The notes under the pieces are model-generated. The model worked only from the letters and a program-made list of their open reading frames with translations, was not told the origin of the DNA and did no database searches. A program made the translations under genes and the position numbers. From positions 2,976,001 through 3,040,000 of the forward strand of contig NZ_CP048405.1 in NCBI RefSeq assembly GCF_014084125.1: DNA of 64,000 nucleotides. The letters are read 5' to 3'. This document shows, piece by piece, positions 25,721 to 33,609 of the stretch. The first letter of the stretch is position 1. The number at the start of each line of letters is the position of its first letter. The DNA comes from Streptacidiphilus sp. PB12-B1b. Lineage in GTDB: Bacteria > Actinomycetota > Actinomycetes > Streptomycetales > Streptomycetaceae.

Positions 25721-27072
25721 CGCCTCTCAGCTTCCGTGTGGGTGTCGAGTGCGCCGACCATTCCGGCGGTCACGGTGGCCCCGTCCGCCTCGTCCACGAG
25801 GAGGAAGGAGCCGGTGTGGCGGTCGGCGCGGTAGTCGTCCAGCGGCAGCGGGGCCGCCGTCCGCAGGGTGATCTGGCCGATGTCGTTGGCGGACAGGCTC
25901 TGCGGGGCCGGCTCGGCGGCCAGGGTGCCCAGGTCCAGCCGGGCGTCCAGGGAGTGCACCAGCGCCCGGACGGTGCCGGTGCCGTGCTGCAGCAGCAGCC
26001 GGTCCCCGGCGCGCAGGGGCCGGTCGGAGAGGTGGCAGACGGTGGCGGTCAGCCGGTCGGCGAGCCTCGGCGGGGCGTCCGAAGGGACGATCAGGTCCCC
26101 CCGGGAGACATCCAGCTCGTCGGCGAGCCGCAGCGTGACCGACTGCGGCGCGACGGCGTAGGCGACGTCCTGCTCGCCGAGCCGGTCGATCCCGGCGATG
26201 ACCGAGCGCTCGCCCGAGGGCAGCACGGTGACCGGGTCGCCGGGGCGCAGCACCCCGGAGGCCAGCCGCCCGGCGTAGCCCCGGTAGTCGCGGAAGCCGC
26301 CGGAGGTCTGCGGGCGCAGCACGTACTGCACCGGGAACCGCGCCGGGTGCCCGGCCCGGCCCTGCCCGGTGTCCACCGACTCCAGGTGCTCCAGCAGCGT
26401 CGGGCCGTGGTACCAGGGGGTCGACGGCGAGCGGTGGACGACGTTGTCCCCGTTCAGGGCGCTGATCGGGATCGGGACGACCGGCGGCGCGCCCAGCGCG
26501 GCGGCGTACCGGGCGCACTCCTCGGCGATGGCGGCGAAGACCGGCTCGGCGTGGTCGACCAGGTCCATCTTGTTGACGGCCAGGACCAGGTGCGGGACGC
26601 GCAGCAGGGCGGCCACGGCGGTGTGGCGGCGGGTCTGCTCGGTGACGCCGTTGCGGGCGTCGACCAGGAGCACGGCCAGTTCGGCGGTGGAGGCGCCGGT
26701 GACCATGTTGCGGGTGTACTGCACGTGCCCGGGGGTGTCGGCGAGGATGAACCGGCGTCGGGGGGTGGCGAAGTAGCGGTAGGCGACGTCGATGGTGATG
26801 CCCTGCTCGCGCTCGGCCCGCAGGCCGTCGGTGAGCAGCGCCAGATCCGGCGCCAGCTGCCCGCGGGCGCGGGACACCCGTTCCACCGCGGCGAGTTGGT
26901 CGGACAGCACCGCCTGGCAGTCGTGCAGCAGTCGGCCGACCAGGGTGGACTTGCCGTCGTCCACCGAACCGGCAGTGGCCAGCCGCAGCAGCGAGGTTTC
27001 TTGGGCGGTGGCGTCAGCGGGCCCTGATTCAGCGGGAGTTGTGGGAGCGGGGGCCGTGGGGCGGGCGGTCAT
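25717..27072 (-). CDS. cysN: Sulfate adenylyltransferase subunit 1 (GTPase)
   Basis: A 451-residue EF-Tu-like GTPase that, with CysD, makes adenosine 5'-phosphosulfate (APS) from ATP and sulfate. G motifs: GSVDDGKSTLVGRLLHD (P-loop), DTPGHVQYTRNM, VNKMDLVDH. Beta-barrel domains 2 and 3 follow (SGVLRPGDPVTVLPSGERS). The N-terminal 35 residues are a Pro/Ala extension. It has no C-terminal APS-kinase (CysC) domain, and no cysC is seen nearby. The ATG lies 2 bases after the cysD stop. The stop overlaps the hlyD-type start. Confidence 0.95.
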   Translation of the reverse strand: MTARPTAPAPTTPAESGPADATAQETSLLRLATAGSVDDGKSTLVGRLLHDCQAVLSDQLAAVERVSRARGQLAPDLALLTDGLRAEREQGITIDVAYRYFATPRRRFILADTPGHVQYTRNMVTGASTAELAVLLVDARNGVTEQTRRHTAVAALLRVPHLVLAVNKMDLVDHAEPVFAAIAEECARYAAALGAPPVVPIPISALNGDNVVHRSPSTPWYHGPTLLEHLESVDTGQGRAGHPARFPVQYVLRPQTSGGFRDYRGYAGRLASGVLRPGDPVTVLPSGERSVIAGIDRLGEQDVAYAVAPQSVTLRLADELDVSRGDLIVPSDAPPRLADRLTATVCHLSDRPLRAGDRLLLQHGTGTVRALVHSLDARLDLGTLAAEPAPQSLSANDIGQITLRTAAPLPLDDYRADRHTGSFLLVDEADGATVTAGMVGALDTHTEAERR

Positions 27073-27074
27073 GG

Positions 27075-28013
27075 TCAGAAGTACCCTTCGCGCTTGCGGT
27101 CCTCCATGGCGGCCTCGGACAGCTGGTCGTCGGCGCGGGTGGCGCCCCGCTCGGTCAGCGTCGAGGCCGCGACCTCGGCGATCACCTCGTCGACGGTGGC
27201 CGCGGCGGAGTCGACCGCGCCGGTGCAGGACATGTCGCCGACGGTGCGGTAGCGCACCTGCCGCCGCTCGGCGGTCTCCTCGCCGACCGGGCCGCCCCAG
27301 TCGCCCGCGGTCAGCCACATGCCGTCGCGGCGGAACACCTCGCGCTTGTGGCTGAAGTAGATCGAGGGCAGCGCGATCCGCTCGCGGCGGATGTACTCCC
27401 AGACGTCCAGCTCGGTCCAGTTGGACAGCGGGAACACCCGGACGTGCTCGCCGGGGGCGTGCCGGCCGTTGTAGAGCGACCACAGCTCGGGGCGCTGGCG
27501 GCGCGGATCCCAGGCGCCGAACTCGTCGCGCAGCGAGAACACCCGCTCCTTGGCGCGGGCCTTCTCCTCGTCCCGGCGTCCGCCGCCGAACAGCGCGTCC
27601 AGTCGGCCGCGGGCGATCGCGTCCAGCAGCGGGACGGTCTGCAGCGGGTTGCGGGTGCCGTCCGGGCGCTCGCGCAGCCGGCCGTCGTCGATGAAGTCCT
27701 GGACCCGGGCCACCGTCAGCCGCAGCCCGTGTTCGGCCACCACCGCGTCGCGGAAGCCGATGACCTCGGGGAAGTTGTGCCCGGTGTCCACGTGCAGCAG
27801 GCCGAAGGGGACCGGCGCGGGCCAGAACGCCTTCAGCGCCAGGTGCAGCATGACGATGGAGTCCTTGCCGCCGGAGAACAGCAGCGCGGGCCGCTCGAAC
27901 TGGGCCGCGCTCTCGCGCAGGACGTGCACCGACTCCGACTCCAGCACGTCGAGCTGGGAGAGCCGCGGCGCCGGGTGGTCGGGGAGCAGCAGGGCCTCGC
28001 TCGCGGCGCTCAT
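27075..28013 (-). CDS. cysD: Sulfate adenylyltransferase subunit 2
   Basis: A 312-residue ATP pyrophosphatase-type subunit: the PP-loop SGGKDSIVMLHLALKAFWPAPVPFGLLHVDTGHNF, then RNPLQTVPLLDAIARGRLDALFGGGRRDEEKARAKERVFSLRDEFGAWDPRRQRPELWSLYNGR, NWTELDVWEYI and MEDRKREGYF at the C-terminus, all typical. It forms the CysDN sulfate adenylyltransferase with the next gene. Its ATG at 28013 overlaps the cysH stop (ATGA). Confidence 0.96.
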   Translation of the reverse strand: MSAASEALLLPDHPAPRLSQLDVLESESVHVLRESAAQFERPALLFSGGKDSIVMLHLALKAFWPAPVPFGLLHVDTGHNFPEVIGFRDAVVAEHGLRLTVARVQDFIDDGRLRERPDGTRNPLQTVPLLDAIARGRLDALFGGGRRDEEKARAKERVFSLRDEFGAWDPRRQRPELWSLYNGRHAPGEHVRVFPLSNWTELDVWEYIRRERIALPSIYFSHKREVFRRDGMWLTAGDWGGPVGEETAERRQVRYRTVGDMSCTGAVDSAAATVDEVIAEVAASTLTERGATRADDQLSEAAMEDRKREGYF

Positions 28014-28747
28014 GGGTGCAGCCCGCATTCGGTCTTGGCCCGGCCCGCCCAGCGGCCCGAGCGGGCGCCGGCGCCGGGCAGCGGCCGCCGGGTGCAGGGC
28101 TGGCAGCCGATCGAGGTGTAGCCCTCGGACAGCAGCGGATGGGTCAGGACGCCGTGCCGCGCCGTGTAGGACTGCACGTCGTCCTCGGTCCAGCGGGCCA
28201 GCGGGGAGATCTTCACCATGCCGCGCGCGGCGTCGTGGGCGACCACCCGCAGCCGGGCGCGGCCGGGGGAGTCCGCGCGGCGCATGCCGGTGATCCAGGC
28301 GGTGTAGGGCAGAAGCCCGCGCTCCAGCGGCTCGACCTTGCGCAGGGAGCAGCACAGGTCCGGGTCGCGCTCGTACAGCCGGGGGCCGTGGGCGGCGTCC
28401 TGCTCGGCGACGGTCTGCCGGGGCGTGAGCGAGAGCAGGTCCACCCGGTAGGCCTGGGCGACGGCGTCGCGGGTGCCGACGGTCTCGGCGAAGTGGTAGC
28501 CGGTGTCCAGGAACAGCACCGCCACGCCGGGGGCGACGGCCTGGGCCAGGTGCACCAGGTGGGTGTCGGCCATGGAGGAGGCGACCACCAGCCGGGGGCC
28601 GAAGGTGTGGTGGGCCCAGGAGACGATGTCGGCGGCGTCGGCCTCCGATAAACGCGCGTCGGCCTCGTCGGCGAGCGCGCGGAGTTCGGCGGCGGAAATG
28701 GGCGGGGACGCCGTCGATTCCTCTTCCGCGTTGGCTCTCTTTTCCAT
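28010..28747 (-). CDS. cysH: Assimilatory adenylylsulfate (APS) reductase with a TTA codon
   Basis: A 245-residue thioredoxin-dependent reductase converting APS to sulfite. The paired cysteines CCSLRKVEPL near 125 and GCQPCT with ECGLH at the C-terminus mark the [4Fe-4S] APS-reductase subtype rather than a PAPS reductase, matching the absence of cysC. Also seen: VASSMADTHLVHLAQAVAP, FLDTGYHFAET, WITGMRRADS. Codon 33 is TTA (ARLSEAD), so expression of this first gene probably depends on bldA, unusual for basic sulfur assimilation. The ATG at 28747 has AAAGGAGGG upstream. It leads the operon cysH-cysD-cysN-hlyD-GT2-hydrolase, divergent from sqdB. Confidence 0.93.
   Translation of the reverse strand: MEKRANAEEESTASPPISAAELRALADEADARLSEADAADIVSWAHHTFGPRLVVASSMADTHLVHLAQAVAPGVAVLFLDTGYHFAETVGTRDAVAQAYRVDLLSLTPRQTVAEQDAAHGPRLYERDPDLCCSLRKVEPLERGLLPYTAWITGMRRADSPGRARLRVVAHDAARGMVKISPLARWTEDDVQSYTARHGVLTHPLLSEGYTSIGCQPCTRRPLPGAGARSGRWAGRAKTECGLHP
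28649..28651 (-). other. TTA leucine codon (bldA target) in cysH
   Basis: In-frame TTA at codon 33 of cysH. It precedes five coupled or closely spaced genes, so a block here would affect the whole sulfate-activation and glycan operon. Confidence 0.88.
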
Positions 28748-28824
28748 GGGAGCCCTCCTTTCTGTGGTCCCAGTGATACCAGAGGCGCGCTTCGAAAATA
28801 CATCCGGGCCCGAGGCTTCTTGCC

Positions 28825-28838
28825 AAACGTTTACGTTT
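28825..28838. promoter_or_regulatory. Inverted repeat upstream of cysH
   Basis: AAACGT-TT-ACGTTT, 78-91 bases before the cysH start; it includes the perfect 8-base palindrome AAACGTTT, reminiscent of LacI-type operators. No regulator gene is adjacent. Confidence 0.45.
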
Positions 28839-28903
28839 ATGTCCATCGAATCAGGGTGCGCGCCGCCGCCCGGTCTGCTGTGTGTTTATCCCTGTCGAAT
28901 CAG
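28835..28903. repeat. Direct repeat pair in the cysH-sqdB control region
   Basis: GTTTAT-n5-TCGAATCAG occurs at 28835-28854 and 28884-28903, offset by 49 bases. Fifteen defined positions are identical while the 5-base centre differs, as expected of a bipartite protein-binding site or duplicated promoter rather than a simple duplication. Confidence 0.6.
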
Positions 28904-29296
28904 CGGCCCGCGGGAATCGTGCGAGGTGGGGCGGTTGTGACGCGGGGGGCGGTCGGCGGCCTGTCTTCACGGCCGTCGAAACAGAGAATTTCGAGGATGC
29001 CACCCCTCACCAGTGGTGACAGCTCTGACCTGCGGATATGCAAGTCCATCGAATTTAAGCGGGGGCAATGGTCGCATACGATGTGTACTGGACACGCCAG
29101 TCTTCCTGTGCCAGAGTCACTGGTTACCCGGCGTTCACACCCGGGCCGGCCGCACCCGTGCCTGTATTCGGCGGAGCCGCGGCCAATTGTGCGGAGGCCG
29201 GCGCGATGTGCGGTACCGCTTTTGACGGCACCGTTCCAAGGGTCATTCTGCACCGAACCGTGTTCGTACTCGCACCATTCACCCGGGAGTGGCTAC

Positions 29297-30532
29297 ATGC
29301 GCATTCTTGTCCTCGGCGGCGACGGATTCTGTGGCTGGCCGACCGCACTCCATCTTTCCGATCGCGGCCACGACGTGACCATCGTCGACAACCTGAGCCG
29401 CCGCGCCATCGACCTGGAACTCGAGGTCGAGTCGCTCACCCCGGTCCGGCCGCTCGGCGAGCGGCTGCGCGCCTGGCGGGAGGTCTCCGGGCGCGAGATC
29501 GGCTTCGTCCGGCTCGACCTGGCCACCGAGGCCGACCGGTTGGCCGCGCTGCTCACCGAGGTGCGTCCGGACGCGGTGGTGCACTTCGCCGAGCAGCGGG
29601 CGGCGCCCTACTCGATGCGCAGCACCGACTCCAAGCGCTACACCATCGACAACAACGTCCGGGCCACCCACAACCTGCTGGCCGCGCTGGTGGCGACCGG
29701 CACCGACGCCGCCCTGGTCCACCTCGGCACCATGGGCGTCTACGGCTACGGCTGGTCCGGCTCGGCGCCCATCCCCGAGGGCTACCTGACCGTCAAGGTG
29801 CCCACCCCCGACGGCGACCTGGAGCGGGAGATCCTGCACCCGGCCAACCCCGGCTCGGTCTACCACCTCACCAAGACCATCGACCAGCTGATGTTCGCCT
29901 TCTACGCGGCCAACGACCAGGTCCGGATCACCGACCTGCACCAGGGCATCGTCTGGGGCACCCAGACCGCGCAGACCGTCCGCGACGAGCGCCTGGTCAA
30001 CCGCTTCGACTACGACGGCGACTACGGCACCGTGCTCAACCGGTTCCTGATGCAGGCCGCCATCGGGCACCCGCTGACCGTCCACGGCACCGGCGGCCAG
30101 ACCCGCGCGTTCATCCACATCCAGGACACGGTCCGATGTATCGAGATCGCGTTGGGCAACCCGCCCGACGCGGGGGACAAGCCGATGGTCTTCAACCAGG
30201 TCACCGAGACCTTCCGGGTCCGCGACCTGGCCAAACTGGTCAGCAGCCTGACCGGGGCCCCGGTGGCCAACCTGCCCAACCCGCGGATGGAGGCCGTCGA
30301 GAACGACCTGGTGGTCCGCAACGACCGCTTCCTCGCCCTCGGCCTGGAGCCGACGACCCTGTCCGAGGGCCTGCTCGACGAGTGCACCAACATCGCCCGC
30401 CGCTACCGGCACCGGGTCGACCTCAGCAAGATCATCGCCCGGTCGGTCTGGCGCCCCGGCATGGAGACCGCCGAGGACCTGCTGACCGAGTTGCCAACCG
30501 CCTCCGGCATACGGCCCGGTGAAGGGCGGTAG
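29297..30532 (+). CDS. sqdB: UDP-sulfoquinovose synthase (SqdB/SQD1 type)
   Basis: A 411-residue extended SDR that converts UDP-glucose and sulfite to UDP-sulfoquinovose. Similarity to plant SQD1 is extensive: the NAD-binding start VLGGDGFCGWPTALHLS (variant GxxGxxG with Cys-Gly-Trp), VDNLSRRAIDLELEVESLTP, VVHFAEQRAAPYSM near 95-107, the catalytic Thr in HLGTMGVYG (T145), YHLTK (Tyr189/Lys193), DLHQGIVWG, LNRFLMQAAIGHPLTVHGTGGQTRAFIHIQDTVRCIEIA, and FNQVTETFRV. Plant SQD1 has Glu where this protein has Val148. It is divergent from cysHDN, which supply sulfite. There is no SqdX-like lipid glycosyltransferase nearby, so the sugar may go to a polysaccharide (inference). The start ATG follows GGGAGTGG. 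Confidence 0.93.
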   Translation: MRILVLGGDGFCGWPTALHLSDRGHDVTIVDNLSRRAIDLELEVESLTPVRPLGERLRAWREVSGREIGFVRLDLATEADRLAALLTEVRPDAVVHFAEQRAAPYSMRSTDSKRYTIDNNVRATHNLLAALVATGTDAALVHLGTMGVYGYGWSGSAPIPEGYLTVKVPTPDGDLEREILHPANPGSVYHLTKTIDQLMFAFYAANDQVRITDLHQGIVWGTQTAQTVRDERLVNRFDYDGDYGTVLNRFLMQAAIGHPLTVHGTGGQTRAFIHIQDTVRCIEIALGNPPDAGDKPMVFNQVTETFRVRDLAKLVSSLTGAPVANLPNPRMEAVENDLVVRNDRFLALGLEPTTLSEGLLDECTNIARRYRHRVDLSKIIARSVWRPGMETAEDLLTELPTASGIRPGEGR

Positions 30533-30535
30533 GCC

Positions 30536-31903
30536 ATGCAGCACCGGCCGAGCGGCGCCCCCGCCGCCGCCGACCGCAGGCCGCGTGACCCCTACGGCCT
30601 GCCGCTGACCACCACCGCCGAGGCGGCCGGCGCCTACAACCAGGGCCTGTTGCGCTTCCTGCGGGTGCAGACCGGCGCCGACCGGCTGATCGCCCAGGCC
30701 GTCCGGGCCGATCCGGGCTTCGCCCTCGGCCATGCCGCCCTCGCCCTGCTCGGCCACGCGGGCGCCGCCGACACCGACGTCCCCGCCGCCCTGGAAGCCG
30801 CCCGCCGCGCCGCCGGCCCCCGCCTGGACGACCGGGAGCGCAGCTTCGTGGACGCGGTCACCGTCCAGGCGTCCGCCGGTGCGGGCGACGGACCCGGCAC
30901 CACCCCGCGGCTGCTGCGGCACATCCGGGCCCACCCGCTGGACGCCCTCAGCGTCAACGCCGCCGTGCCGACCATCACCTCCAACGGCGTCACCCAGGGC
31001 GAGCAGGCCTGGGCCCTGATCGAGTCGCTGGCCCCGCTGTACGGCGACGACCCCTGGTACCTGGGCCAGTTGGCCTTCGTCCGGCAGGAGCAGAACCGAT
31101 GGCGGGAGGCGGCGACGCTGGCCGAACGCGCCCTGGACGCCGACCCGGCCTCGGGCCACGCCGTCCACGCCCGCGCCCACGTGCTGTACGAGACCGGCGA
31201 GCACCGGGCCGGCCTGGACTGGCTGGAGGACTGGCTGCGCCGGCACGGTGCCCAGGCGTTCCACGCCGTGCACTTCTCCTGGCACGCCGCCCTGCACGAG
31301 CTGATGCTCGACAACCCCGAGGCGCTGCGCCGCCGCTACGACGCCCAGCTCGCACCGCCCGCGATCACCGGCTGCCGGGCGCTGATCGACTCCGGCTCGC
31401 TGCTCTGGCGCTGCCACGTCACCGAGCGCTGGCAGGGCCCGATCCCGGGCGAGGCCGTCCGCGACGCCGCGCCCGAGGGCTGGCTGGACGCCCCGCCGAC
31501 CCCGTTCGCCGCGCTGCACAGCGCCCTGGCGCTGGCCGCCACCGGCGACGTCGACCGGCTGCGGCGGCTGCGGCGCAGCTTCCTCGGGCGCGCCCGGCCG
31601 GTCTTCCACACCACCCTGGCCGGGCTGTGCGACGGCCTGGCCGCCGTGGTCGAGCAGCGCTGGGACCTCGCCGCCGACCTGCTGCGGCCGCTGCTGCCCC
31701 GGCTCGGCGCACTGGGCGGCAGCGCCGCGCAGCGCGAGGTGGTCGAGGAGACGCTGCTGCACGCCCTGGCCCGGGCCGGGCGCACGGACGAGGCGGCCCG
31801 GCTGCTCTCGGCCAGGCTGGACCGCCGCCCCGCCCCGCTGGACCGCAACCGCTTCCTGGACGTGGTGAACGGCGGTACCCACCCGATAGGGAGCAACGGT
31901 TGA
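30536..31903 (+). CDS. TPR protein of the TTC38 type
   Basis: A 455-residue soluble helical-repeat protein. It starts DPYGLPLTTTAEAAGAYNQGLLRFLRVQTGADRLIAQAVRADPGFALGHAALALL, matching the start of TTC38-like tetratricopeptide proteins, and contains YLGQLAFVRQEQNRWREAATLAERALDADPASGHAVHARAHVLYETGEHRAGLDWLEDWL (two clear TPRs), then HFSWHAALHELMLDNPEALRRRY. Function unknown; possibly a scaffold. Only 3 bases separate it from the sqdB stop, and its own stop overlaps the next ATG (TGATG), so it belongs to the sqdB operon. Confidence 0.8.
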   Translation: MQHRPSGAPAAADRRPRDPYGLPLTTTAEAAGAYNQGLLRFLRVQTGADRLIAQAVRADPGFALGHAALALLGHAGAADTDVPAALEAARRAAGPRLDDRERSFVDAVTVQASAGAGDGPGTTPRLLRHIRAHPLDALSVNAAVPTITSNGVTQGEQAWALIESLAPLYGDDPWYLGQLAFVRQEQNRWREAATLAERALDADPASGHAVHARAHVLYETGEHRAGLDWLEDWLRRHGAQAFHAVHFSWHAALHELMLDNPEALRRRYDAQLAPPAITGCRALIDSGSLLWRCHVTERWQGPIPGEAVRDAAPEGWLDAPPTPFAALHSALALAATGDVDRLRRLRRSFLGRARPVFHTTLAGLCDGLAAVVEQRWDLAADLLRPLLPRLGALGGSAAQREVVEETLLHALARAGRTDEAARLLSARLDRRPAPLDRNRFLDVVNGGTHPIGSNG

Positions 31904-32742
31904 TGACCCATCCGCATCCGTCGAACGGAAGCCGGCCCGGCCCCGGCGCCACCGCCGCCGGGGCCACCGCCGCCGGGATGAGCCTGGCCGGGGAGGGCGG
32001 CCCGCTGGCCGAACTGACCCGGCGGGTCCTGGAGTCGGCGCTGGAGGGCGAGATGACCGACCATCTGCGCCGCGCCCGGGCCGGGGCGGCCACCGCCCGG
32101 GAGGTCCCCAACCGCCGCAACGGCTACCGCTCCAAGGCGGTGACCACCGAGGCCGGGCGGGTGGAGATCGCCGTCCCCCGGGACCGCTGGGGCACCTTCG
32201 AGCCCAAGCTCCTCGGCAAGCGGCGGCGCCGCCTCGGGGGCGTGGACGAGATGGTGCTGTCGCTCTCCGCCAAGGGCCTGACCCACCATGAGGTCATCGC
32301 CCACCTGCGCGAACGCTACGGCGCGCAGATGCCCGGCGGCAGCATCGCCATGATCGCCGACAGCGTCCTGGCCGGTATGGCCGCATGGCAGAACCGGCCG
32401 CTGGACGCCGTCTACCCGGTCGTCTTCATCGACTCCGTCCGGGTCGCCGCCCGCACCGCCCCTGCCGCCCACCGGACGCTGCACCTGGCGCTCGGGGTCA
32501 CCGCCGAGGGCAGCCGCGACGTCCTCGGGCTGTGGGCGCAGGACGCCCGCTCGGCCGCACCGTACTGGATCCGGCTGCTGACCGAGATCCGGAACCGCGG
32601 CGCGGACCGGGTGCTGATGGTGGTCAGCGACGAACTGGCCGGGCTGCCGCAGGCGGTGAACACGGTCTGGCCGAGCGCCATCGTGCACACCTGCCTGGGG
32701 CGGCTGCTGCGGCTGTCCCCGGCCCAGCCGGGCCGCCGCTGA
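31903..32742 (+). CDS. C-terminally truncated IS256-family (mutator) transposase, operon-embedded
   Basis: A 279-residue protein matching the first two-thirds of IS256 transposases (about 400 residues): LESALEGEMTDHL, RRNGYRSKAVTTEAGRVEIAVPRDRWGTFEPKLLGKR, LSAKGLTHHEVIAHL, VVFIDSVRV (first Asp), LALGVTAEGSRDVLGLW, LTEIRNRGADRVLMVVSDELAGLP (second Asp), VNTVWPSAIVHTCLGRLLR. It then stops, so the last third with the third acidic residue is missing and no remnant follows. No terminal inverted repeats or target duplications were seen. Its ATG overlaps the stop of the TPR gene, so it looks co-translated: either a decayed element or a domesticated DNA-binding protein. Confidence 0.82.
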   Translation: MTHPHPSNGSRPGPGATAAGATAAGMSLAGEGGPLAELTRRVLESALEGEMTDHLRRARAGAATAREVPNRRNGYRSKAVTTEAGRVEIAVPRDRWGTFEPKLLGKRRRRLGGVDEMVLSLSAKGLTHHEVIAHLRERYGAQMPGGSIAMIADSVLAGMAAWQNRPLDAVYPVVFIDSVRVAARTAPAAHRTLHLALGVTAEGSRDVLGLWAQDARSAAPYWIRLLTEIRNRGADRVLMVVSDELAGLPQAVNTVWPSAIVHTCLGRLLRLSPAQPGRR

Positions 32743-32752
32743 CACCCGCCCC

Positions 32753-32781
32753 CGGCGCAGGCCCGAACGCGGCCTGCGCCG
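32753..32781. terminator. Bidirectional terminator between convergent operons
   Basis: An 11-bp perfect stem CGGCGCAGGCC with a 7-base loop, between the stop of the transposase-like gene and the stop of the SDR gene on the opposite strand. Confidence 0.75.
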
Positions 32782-32790
32782 CCGGGCCGG

Positions 32791-33609
32791 TCAGGCCGAC
32801 TGCTCCAGGGTGCGCTGCAGCTTGTTCATCCCGCGCAGCCAGCGGTCCGGATCGGCGGCCCGGGCGGCGAAGTACTCGGCCACCTCCGGGTGCGGGAGGA
32901 TCAGGAACCGGTCCCCGGCCAGCGCCTGCACCACCGCGTCGGCCACCTGCTCGGGCTCGATCGCGGTACCGGCGAGCACCAGCTCCCCGGCCGCGCCGCT
33001 GGCCTCCAGCATCCGGGTGCGCACCCCCTGCGGGCACAGCGCCTGCACCGTGACGCCGCGGTGCCGGTAGGTCGCGGACAGCCATTCGGCGTGCGCGAGC
33101 GCGGCGTGCTTGGTCGCCGAGTACGGCGCCGAGCCCAGCATGGTGAGCAGTCCGGCCGCCGACACCGTTGCCAGGAAGTGCCCGCTGCCGCGCTCCAGCC
33201 ACTCGGGCAGCAGCTCCTGCGCGGCCCGGACGTGGGCCATCACATTGACCTCCCAGGACACCGCCCAGTCCCGCTCGGCCGTCTCCGCCTCACCACTGGC
33301 GCCGATCCCGGCGTTGGCGCAGTACAGGTCGATGCCGCCGAGCGCCCGCCGGGCCTCGGCCACCAGGTGGGCGACGCCCGCCGCCCCGGCCGCGTCGCCG
33401 GGCACGGCGGTGCCGCCGATCTCCGCCGCCACCGCGTGCGCGGCCTCGGCGTCCAGGTCGTTGACGACCACCAGGGCGCCCCCGGCGGCGAACCGCCGGG
33501 CCAGCGCGGCGCCGATCCCGCCGCCCGCGCCGGTGACCACCACCCGCCTGCCCGCCAGGCCCGCGCCGGAGTCAGGACCCGCGCCGGGGCCCGCGCCGGG
33601 CTCAGACAC
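32791..33609 (-). CDS. SDR-family oxidoreductase
   Basis: A 272-residue classical short-chain dehydrogenase: cofactor motif [27 protein letters not shown] (Asp suggests NAD preference), YCANAGIG, and active-site YSATK with upstream Ser in LATVSAAGL. The C-terminal part ([34 protein letters not shown]) resembles dehydrogenases next to acyl-CoA genes. It starts with GTG at 33609, overlapping the preceding SDR gene by 8 bases. Substrate unknown. Confidence 0.88.
   Translation of the reverse strand: MSEPGAGPGAGPDSGAGLAGRRVVVTGAGGGIGAALARRFAAGGALVVVNDLDAEAAHAVAAEIGGTAVPGDAAGAAGVAHLVAEARRALGGIDLYCANAGIGASGEAETAERDWAVSWEVNVMAHVRAAQELLPEWLERGSGHFLATVSAAGLLTMLGSAPYSATKHAALAHAEWLSATYRHRGVTVQALCPQGVRTRMLEASGAAGELVLAGTAIEPEQVADAVVQALAGDRFLILPHPEVAEYFAARAADPDRWLRGMNKLQRTLEQSA

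Larger units (their letters stand above)
28748..29296. other. Divergent intergenic region between cysH and sqdB (549 bp)
   Basis: No convincing gene. The region is clearly less GC-rich than its surroundings. It holds the inverted repeat AAACGT-TT-ACGTTT (28825-28838) and a direct repeat GTTTAT-n5-TCGAATCAG (28835-28854 and 28884-28903). The 11-mer GTCCATCGAAT also occurs at 28841 and 29044. Short frames on either strand lack ribosome sites and coding bias. It should contain the promoters of both operons. Confidence 0.7.

Noticed and set aside
31903-32742. Complete mobile element
   Set aside because: The transposase is truncated, and no inverted repeats or target duplications flank it; it starts within the upstream stop codon.
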